DNA of 10,503 nucleotides from Peptococcaceae bacterium. Its GTDB lineage: Bacteria > Bacillota > Desulfitobacteriia > Desulfitobacteriales > Syntrophobotulaceae. The notes below the pieces were generated by a model. The model had not been told where the DNA came from, made no database searches, and saw nothing but the letters and a program-made list of their open reading frames with translations. Positions within the stretch are counted from its first letter, which is position 1. Each line of letters begins with the position of its first letter. The DNA is taken from NCBI GenBank assembly GCA_012523535.1, contig JAAYII010000006.1, forward strand, positions 1 to 10,503, written 5' to 3'. Positions 6,094 through 10,503 of this stretch are shown here, in pieces. The translations under genes were made by a program, and so were the position numbers.

Positions 6094-6786
6094 TTAGACT
6101 ACTTTCAAAGGATTGATTTTCACACCCGGACCCATGGTCGAGGATACGGTTACACTTCTGACATATTGTCCTTTAGCAGCAGCCGGTCTTGCTTTTAATA
6201 TGGTTTCCGCAATCAATTTAAAGTTTTCTTCCAGCTTTTCCTGCTCAAAGGATACTTTACCGATAGGGACATGAATAATACCGGCTTTGTCAGCCCTGTA
6301 TTCAACTTTACCGGCTTTGATTTCTTTGACAGCTTTCTCCACTTCAAAGGTTACCGTACCGGTCTTGGGGTTAGGCATTAATCCTTTAGGACCTAACAGT
6401 TTTCCTAGTTTACCAACGACACTCATCATATCGGGAGTAGCTACTACGACATCAAAACCGAACCATCCCTGCTGGATTTCTTCCACCATATCTTCGGCTC
6501 CAACATAGTCGGCTCCTGCTGCTTCAGCTTCCTTAGCCTTGTCACCCTTGGCAAAAACCAGAACGCTACGGGTTTTGCCCGTTCCATGGGGAAGAACAAC
6601 CGCCCCGCGAATTTGCTGATCCGCATGGCGAGTATCGATACCTAGTTTGAAAGCCACTTCAACTGTTTCATCAAATTTAGCCTTGGCATTTTCTTTAACA
6701 ATTCTTATTGCTTCTTTTGGCTCATAAAGAGTTAGTCTGTCAAACGCCTTTTGAGCTTCAAGATATCTTTTACCTCTCTTAGCCAT
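6094..6786 (-). CDS. rplA: Ribosomal protein L1 (uL1)
   Basis: This 230-aa protein forms the mobile L1 stalk that helps release deacylated tRNA from the E site. The N-terminus AKRGKRYLEAQKAFDR and the signature GKLGKLLGPKGLMPNPKTGT are typical, and the length matches the family (about 230). The start is ATG at 6786 with AAGGAGG eight bases upstream; a TTG directly before it is in frame but less likely. It follows rplK after 58 bases. The rplK-rplA pair precedes the L10 leader, so L1-L11 synthesis is not covered by that attenuator. In other bacteria L1 can repress the L11-L1 mRNA; I could not identify such a site here. Confidence 0.98.
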   Translation of the reverse strand: MAKRGKRYLEAQKAFDRLTLYEPKEAIRIVKENAKAKFDETVEVAFKLGIDTRHADQQIRGAVVLPHGTGKTRSVLVFAKGDKAKEAEAAGADYVGAEDMVEEIQQGWFGFDVVVATPDMMSVVGKLGKLLGPKGLMPNPKTGTVTFEVEKAVKEIKAGKVEYRADKAGIIHVPIGKVSFEQEKLEENFKLIAETILKARPAAAKGQYVRSVTVSSTMGPGVKINPLKVV

Positions 6787-6844
6787 CAAATTTACCTCCT
6801 TGTGGTAGTCGGGTTTAACCCTCCCACATTATTTAAGACCGCTA

Positions 6845-7267
6845 TTAAACAACTTCAATTCCCATGCTGCGCGCCGTACCTTCCACCATACGCATGGCGG
6901 CTTCAATAGTGGCGGCATTTAAATCCTTCATTTTGATTTCAGCGATTTCTTTGATTTGATCTTTTGTCACTTTAGCAACCTTTTGTTTATTGGGAACAGC
7001 CGAACCGGACTCAATTTTAGCAGCTTTTTTAAGCAAAACCGATGCCGGCGGAGTTTTCAAAACAAAAGTAAAGGAACGATCCTCATAGATTGTTATCTCT
7101 ACGGGAATGATCAAACCAACTTGATCTTTGGTTTTTTCATTATATTCCTTGCAAAAACCCATAATATTTACACCGTGCTGACCAAGAGCGGGGCCAACGG
7201 GAGGAGCCGGATTCGCTTTGCCAGCAGGAATTGCCAATTTTACCAAACCGATAACTTTCTTAGCCAT
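6845..7267 (-). CDS. rplK: Ribosomal protein L11 (uL11)
   Basis: This 140-aa protein binds the GTPase-associated region of 23S rRNA at the stalk base and is needed for RelA-type stringent responses and thiostrepton binding. The proline-rich N-terminal segment ANPAPPVGPALGQHGVNIM and the C-terminal MRMVEGTARSMGIEV are canonical. The start is ATG at 7267 with GGAGG seven bases upstream; an in-frame GTG two codons earlier is part of the ribosome binding site context and is rejected. The nusG stop lies 33 bases upstream. Confidence 0.98.
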   Translation of the reverse strand: MAKKVIGLVKLAIPAGKANPAPPVGPALGQHGVNIMGFCKEYNEKTKDQVGLIIPVEITIYEDRSFTFVLKTPPASVLLKKAAKIESGSAVPNKQKVAKVTKDQIKEIAEIKMKDLNAATIEAAMRMVEGTARSMGIEVV

Positions 7268-7300
7268 GAACACACCTCCTTTTTAGGATCATTATTTATT

Positions 7301-7828
7301 TCAGTCAAATTTCTCAATTTGACTAAATTCCAACTCCACAGGAGTTTCTCTCCCAAACATGGATACTGAAACCCTTACTTTTTGTTTCTCTTCCAGTATT
7401 TCCTGAACTACCCCAATAAAATCTTTAAAAGGCCCGGAAATAACTCGGACCGATTGTCCGATAGAAACATCAATCTTTGTACGGACTTTTTCCAGGCCCA
7501 TCTGGCGAAGAATGCTCGAGACCTCATGCTCTAACAATGGAATGGGCTTATTACCGCTACCGACAAAACCGGTTACGCCGGGAGTATTACGAACAACATA
7601 CCAAGAATCATCGGTCATATCCATTTCGACCAGCACATACCCGGGAAAAACCTTGCGCTTGGAAATCTTCTTTTTCCCGTTTTTTATCTCTATCTCATCC
7701 TCCATAGGGACTAAAACACGAAATATTTTATCGCCCATATTCATGGACTCAACGCGTTTTTCCAGATTTGTTTTCACCTTGTTCTCGTAACCGGAATAAG
7801 TGTGAATAACATACCAATTCTTAGCCAT
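7301..7828 (-). CDS. nusG: Transcription termination/antitermination factor NusG
   Basis: This 175-aa elongation factor binds the RNA polymerase clamp, affects pausing and couples to ribosomes or Rho. The N-terminal NGN domain (about 4-110) begins KNWYVIHTYSGYENKVK and includes KVFPGYVLVEMDM and VVRNTPGVTGFVG. The C-terminal KOW domain (about 120-175) contains GQSVRVISGPFKDFIGVVQE. Length and domain order are normal, without the extra domain found in some NusG proteins. ATG at 7828 has AGGAGG eleven bases upstream. It lies 37 bases after secE, the usual partner in bacteria. Confidence 0.98.
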   Translation of the reverse strand: MAKNWYVIHTYSGYENKVKTNLEKRVESMNMGDKIFRVLVPMEDEIEIKNGKKKISKRKVFPGYVLVEMDMTDDSWYVVRNTPGVTGFVGSGNKPIPLLEHEVSSILRQMGLEKVRTKIDVSIGQSVRVISGPFKDFIGVVQEILEEKQKVRVSVSMFGRETPVELEFSQIEKFD

Positions 7829-7865
7829 TAAACTAAAGGCCTCCTAAAAGAGAATCAGCCCCCTA

Positions 7866-8117
7866 TCAATACCCAAGCAAGGTCGACAGGGCATAGGTCA
7901 AACCACTGTCAACAATCCAGATAAGTACAGCACAAATTCCTACTGCCACCAGGACAACGGCCGTATATGTCAACAACTGACTACGATTAGGCCAATGAAC
8001 TTTTTTCAGTTCAAGCCAAACCTCCCGGAAATAGTTGACTCTTCTGCTGGGATTCTTGAATCTATTAAGGAAACCTCCATTGCCTTTAGCACGATCGTCT
8101 TTTTTGGTTAATGCCAT
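7866..8117 (-). CDS. secE: Preprotein translocase subunit SecE
   Basis: This 83-aa protein stabilises SecY in the plasma membrane. It is the short Gram-positive form with one membrane helix (about residues 49-78). A basic N-terminal tail leads to the conserved amphipathic segment FREVWLELKKVHWPNRSQLL, which clamps SecY. ATG at 8117 has AAGGA nine bases upstream. It lies 39 bases after rpmG and 37 bases before nusG. Confidence 0.96.
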   Translation of the reverse strand: MALTKKDDRAKGNGGFLNRFKNPSRRVNYFREVWLELKKVHWPNRSQLLTYTAVVLVAVGICAVLIWIVDSGLTYALSTLLGY

Positions 8118-8156
8118 TCAATCACATCCTTAGCGGTATAATACCCACTCACCTGA

Positions 8157-8306
8157 TTATTTTGTCTCCTTATGAACGGTATGGGTTTTGCAAACTTTAC
8201 AATACTTTTTTAATTCTATGCGATCAGGATCATTCTTTTTGTTTTTATTGGTTTGATAATTCCTGTTTTTACATTCCGTACAAGCCAATGTGATTGCAAC
8301 ACGCAT
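8157..8306 (-). CDS. rpmG: Ribosomal protein L33 (bL33), zinc-ribbon form
   Basis: I translated this 49-aa frame by hand. It begins MRVAITLACTECKNRNY and ends VCKTHTVHKETK. Two CxxC pairs (Cys9/Cys12 in CTEC and Cys36/Cys39 in CKVC) identify the zinc-binding C+ form of L33, a large-subunit protein near the E site. ATG at 8306 has GGGGAGGTG just upstream. It is the first gene of the rpmG-secE-nusG operon and has a sigma-A-like promoter about 60-85 bases before the start codon. A C+ form suggests that a zinc-independent paralogue may exist elsewhere, as in other Firmicutes; that is inference. Confidence 0.97.
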   Translation of the reverse strand: MRVAITLACTECKNRNYQTNKNKKNDPDRIELKKYCKVCKTHTVHKETK

Positions 8307-8362
8307 TTCCAAACACCTCCCCAGCAGCGGCTTAACTCCTTATTTTGCAGTCGCACAGAATA

Positions 8363-8391
8363 ATTTAACACAATAATAAACTCTTTGTCAA
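8363..8391 (-). promoter_or_regulatory. Promoter of the rpmG-secE-nusG-rplKA operon (sigma-A type)
   Basis: On the minus strand a perfect TTGACA (8391-8386) is followed after exactly 17 bases by TTAAAT (8368-8363), which matches 4 of 6 -10 positions. Transcription would start near 8356, about 50 bases before the rpmG ATG. The -35 begins only 12 bases after the stop codon of the upstream GAPDH-like gene, and no terminator separates them. Confidence 0.75.
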
Positions 8392-8403
8392 GGAAGATTG
8401 GTA

Positions 8404-9660
8404 TTAAGGTATATTTTTATCAATATAAACGGTTAATTTCCCTAATAAGTTAACATAGCTGCCAAATTCATTGTCATACCAGCCACAGATCTTAGCATGA
8501 GTTACAGGAATATTCAAGTCCGAGCAGTTTTCAATACCATAGTCCTTTAAAGTTTTGGCCGATAACGGAATAAAACCTGTCCGGGTATGGGTTTCAACTC
8601 CTTCAATCACGATAGCTCCCAAGAAGCCAATAAAGTCGGAAGAAACATTTTGTTTTTCGCTGAAAACCAATAAACCTTTCTGAGGACCTTCGGCGGCTTT
8701 CTTATAAATATCATTCAAAAAAGTGCGGTTAATTACCGGCATCCCCGTTTCTTTATGCAGCTTGGAATGGAAGGTTACATTTAAGGTAATAAGAGATGAA
8801 GTGCTGACCGGTATCCGCACCGAATCTGCCATAAATCCGATTTGCTTGATTTCCGGCAGAATTTCCTCCAGAGCGTCAGCTGCACCTGTAGTTGTAGGAA
8901 TAATGTTATTAAAAACTGAGCGGTTTCTTCTCAGATCGGATTTTCCCTCTTTCGGCGCCGTATCAAGAATGCTCTGGTTATTTGTCGCCGCATGGACCGT
9001 AGACATGGAGGCTGTGATTATTTCCGATGTTTCTTCGGTTTCCAAGAGCGGTTTGATCATATGAGCCAAGCCGGTAGTGGTGCAACTGGCGGCGGAAATA
9101 ATATGGTGCTTCATAGGATCAAAGCGCATATGATTTACGCCATAGACAAACATTCCGCTGTCTTCGGGCATTTTTTTAGAATTATCCTTAATTTTAAAGG
9201 GAGCACTAACAATGACTTTCTTCGCCCCGGCTTCCAAATGGCCGCGGATACTGCCCTTAGGGTGATCGGCAGGAATTGTGGGATCAAGATATTTACCAGT
9301 ACAATCAACCACCAACTGTACGCCTTCTTTAGCCCAGTTAATATCACGCGGATTTCTCGCCTGGCTGAGAAACTTAACTTGTACCCCGTTAATGGTAAAC
9401 AATCCCTCTTCCCGGTCAATGATCTCTATATCGCAAGTTTTTCCGCTATAACCATAAAGGAAAACATGCAAAGAACCGTAGGTAGAATCTTTGACCAAAT
9501 AATCTATAAGATCATCCAGACTTCTGCCTACTTTCCTGCCGGCATTAAGAACAAACCCGTCAAAATGCCCCAGTCTTAGATGATTCCAGAAGGTCAGCTT
9601 TCCTATGCGACCTATGCCATTGATACCCAAAATTTTTTTGTTTTTAAATTGCAAATCCAT
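8404..9660 (-). CDS. Divergent, long glyceraldehyde-3-phosphate dehydrogenase-like protein
   Basis: The product is 418 aa, against about 335 for ordinary GAPDH. The GAPDH fold is clear: nucleotide-binding GINGIGRIGK (12-21), VSAPFKI, FVYGVNHMRFD, catalytic Cys193 in SAASCTTTG, His223 in TVHAATNNQ, phosphate-site IIPTTTGAADA, and WYDNEFG near the C-terminus. Oddities are: the Asn-Asp pair that ends strand 2 and contacts the NAD ribose reads LNAGRK, with Ala in place of Asp; the active-site block is SCTTTG rather than SCTTNC; and extra residues are spread through the first 170 positions. It is probably an active dehydrogenase of aldehyde-phosphate substrates, but cofactor and substrate may differ from glycolytic GAPDH. 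ATG at 9660 follows GGGGAG; an in-frame TTG five codons earlier is rejected. It lies 51 bases after the PPDK-like gene. Confidence 0.88.
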   Translation of the reverse strand: MDLQFKNKKILGINGIGRIGKLTFWNHLRLGHFDGFVLNAGRKVGRSLDDLIDYLVKDSTYGSLHVFLYGYSGKTCDIEIIDREEGLFTINGVQVKFLSQARNPRDINWAKEGVQLVVDCTGKYLDPTIPADHPKGSIRGHLEAGAKKVIVSAPFKIKDNSKKMPEDSGMFVYGVNHMRFDPMKHHIISAASCTTTGLAHMIKPLLETEETSEIITASMSTVHAATNNQSILDTAPKEGKSDLRRNRSVFNNIIPTTTGAADALEEILPEIKQIGFMADSVRIPVSTSSLITLNVTFHSKLHKETGMPVINRTFLNDIYKKAAEGPQKGLLVFSEKQNVSSDFIGFLGAIVIEGVETHTRTGFIPLSAKTLKDYGIENCSDLNIPVTHAKICGWYDNEFGSYVNLLGKLTVYIDKNIP

Positions 9661-9711
9661 AAAATCTCCCCCCAAATAAGTATTTAGTTTATATTCAAAT
9701 CAAGCGCTTTG

Positions 9712-10503
9712 TTAAGTGCTTTGAATTGGATATTTACCTAAAAAGATATTTCCGGCCTTACCGTCAATTGATATTATATCTCCCGGTTTCAAAACAACCC
9801 CATTGATTGTACATTGTTTCAAATTATCATTCACGATTAAATCTTTGCAATTTAAAATACAAGTTTTGCCCAATTTTGTGGCAGTGACCGAGGAATGGGA
9901 TGTGACACCCCCGCGGCTGGTAATCAGACCGTCACAGAGAAAAATCTTGGCAATATCGTCGGGAACAGTGTCAGGCCGGATTAGAATAAACTTTTCCTCG
10001 GGATACTCCAGCCTAAAGCGCAGCAGATCCTGCATATCGAAACACACCATACCGCTTAAACACTTATCTCCGGTGCCAATCCCCCGTCCCAAAAGTTTCA
10101 TCTCTTCCAGAGGAGTGCTGAAAAATTGGACCTTGTCTTTCTTCGGAGTGATAATTTGTTCCCTGGTTTGAAGAATATAAAGGTCTTCCGGGTTCTCGGA
10201 CTCAAAAGTAAATTCAATTTCCTGATTGTTAAATCCGAGTTCATAAATTAATTTTGAAGCTAATTCTTTAAGGCGATTATATATTTTGGGAAAAGCGGTT
10301 TGCAAAGAAATTGATGACTCCGGATAATCCTCCTGGCGCTGACTTTCGGAAATAGGCAAAGTATGCACCAAACCGGCCACAATATCTTCTCCTTGACTGC
10401 ACAAGGTAAAATCCCCGTAAAGATTAATGCCCGGTTTGTTTAATTTGGGATTATGAGTAAATACTACCCCCGAGCCCGACTTATTCGACCTGTTGCCCAT
10501 TAC
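9712..10503 (-). CDS. Pyruvate-phosphate-dikinase-like phosphotransferase (3' part), without PEP/pyruvate barrel
   Basis: The frame is open through the window edge, so 263 C-terminal residues are seen; an ATG at 10500 is internal. Residues 1-19 (ending SGSGVVFTHNP), LYGDF, QGEDIVAG (37-44), the IEFTFE strand and YILQTRE (109-115) are the end of a PPDK-type ATP-grasp domain. After a short linker comes the swivelling phosphohistidine domain: FILIRPDTVPDD, GLITSRGGVTSHSS with the phospho-accepting His203, and GDIISIDGKAG. The protein stops 12 residues later. True PPDK and PEP synthase continue for about 350 residues with the PEP/pyruvate barrel, which is absent here, and the helical insert usually found after the LQTR motif is also shorter. 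The phosphate acceptor is therefore unknown. A GAPDH-like gene follows, probably in the same operon. Confidence 0.85.
   Translation of the reverse strand, partial: VMGNRSNKSGSGVVFTHNPKLNKPGINLYGDFTLCSQGEDIVAGLVHTLPISESQRQEDYPESSISLQTAFPKIYNRLKELASKLIYELGFNNQEIEFTFESENPEDLYILQTREQIITPKKDKVQFFSTPLEEMKLLGRGIGTGDKCLSGMVCFDMQDLLRFRLEYPEEKFILIRPDTVPDDIAKIFLCDGLITSRGGVTSHSSVTATKLGKTCILNCKDLIVNDNLKQCTINGVVLKPGDIISIDGKAGNIFLGKYPIQST

Noticed and set aside
9694..9722. Near-repeat of agcgctttg / agtgctttg between the PPDK-like and GAPDH-like genes
   Set aside because: Nine bases with one mismatch, partly inside the coding end; no hairpin or operator symmetry that would support a site.

Overview
The window is a chromosomal segment from a low-to-moderate-GC Gram-positive bacterium, most likely an anaerobic Clostridia/Peptococcaceae-type Bacillota. 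This is inferred from the gene order rpmG-secE-nusG-rplK-rplA-rplJ-rplL-rpoB, the strong AGGAGG-type ribosome binding sites, the short single-helix SecE, the Firmicutes-type L10 leader and the AT-rich intergenic DNA. Every gene I can support lies on the minus strand, so transcription runs from high to low coordinates; long plus-strand frames are shadows.

Layout in transcription order. (1) 10503-8404: the 3' part of a pyruvate-phosphate-dikinase-like gene. It ends right after its phosphohistidine domain and has no C-terminal PEP/pyruvate barrel. It is followed 51 bases later by a long, divergent glyceraldehyde-3-phosphate dehydrogenase-like gene (418 aa). These two look like an operon and are the least ordinary coding content here. 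(2) 8391-4785: a sigma-A-type promoter (TTGACA-17-TTAAAT) starts the translation/secretion operon rpmG (49 aa), secE, nusG, rplK and rplA. An L10-type autoregulatory leader with alternative pairings comes next, then rplJ and rplL. A strong hairpin terminator lies after rplL, preceded by two smaller hairpins. (3) 4651-3427: an insertion between rplL and rpoB, made of an unrecognised 106-codon reading frame and an Asp/Glu/hydantoin-racemase-superfamily gene, closed by a probable terminator. (4) 3402-1: tandem promoters, a ~360-base structured leader and the first 977 codons of rpoB, cut by the window edge.

The ribosomal operon supplies the L11-L1 stalk base and the L10/L12 stalk, the SecE translocase subunit, the elongation factor NusG and the L33 protein. 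L10(L12)4 probably represses rplJL through the leader. Because a terminator and the racemase block separate rplL from rpoB, RNA polymerase synthesis here seems to depend mainly on its own promoters and leader rather than on read-through from the ribosomal genes.

No RNA genes (rRNA/tRNA), CRISPR arrays, insertion sequences or phage genes were seen. The strongest candidates for new biology are the rpoB leader (promoters, interleaved helices, possible 8-codon peptide), the split of rpoB from rplL by a metabolic gene, and the GAPDH-like/PPDK-like pair.
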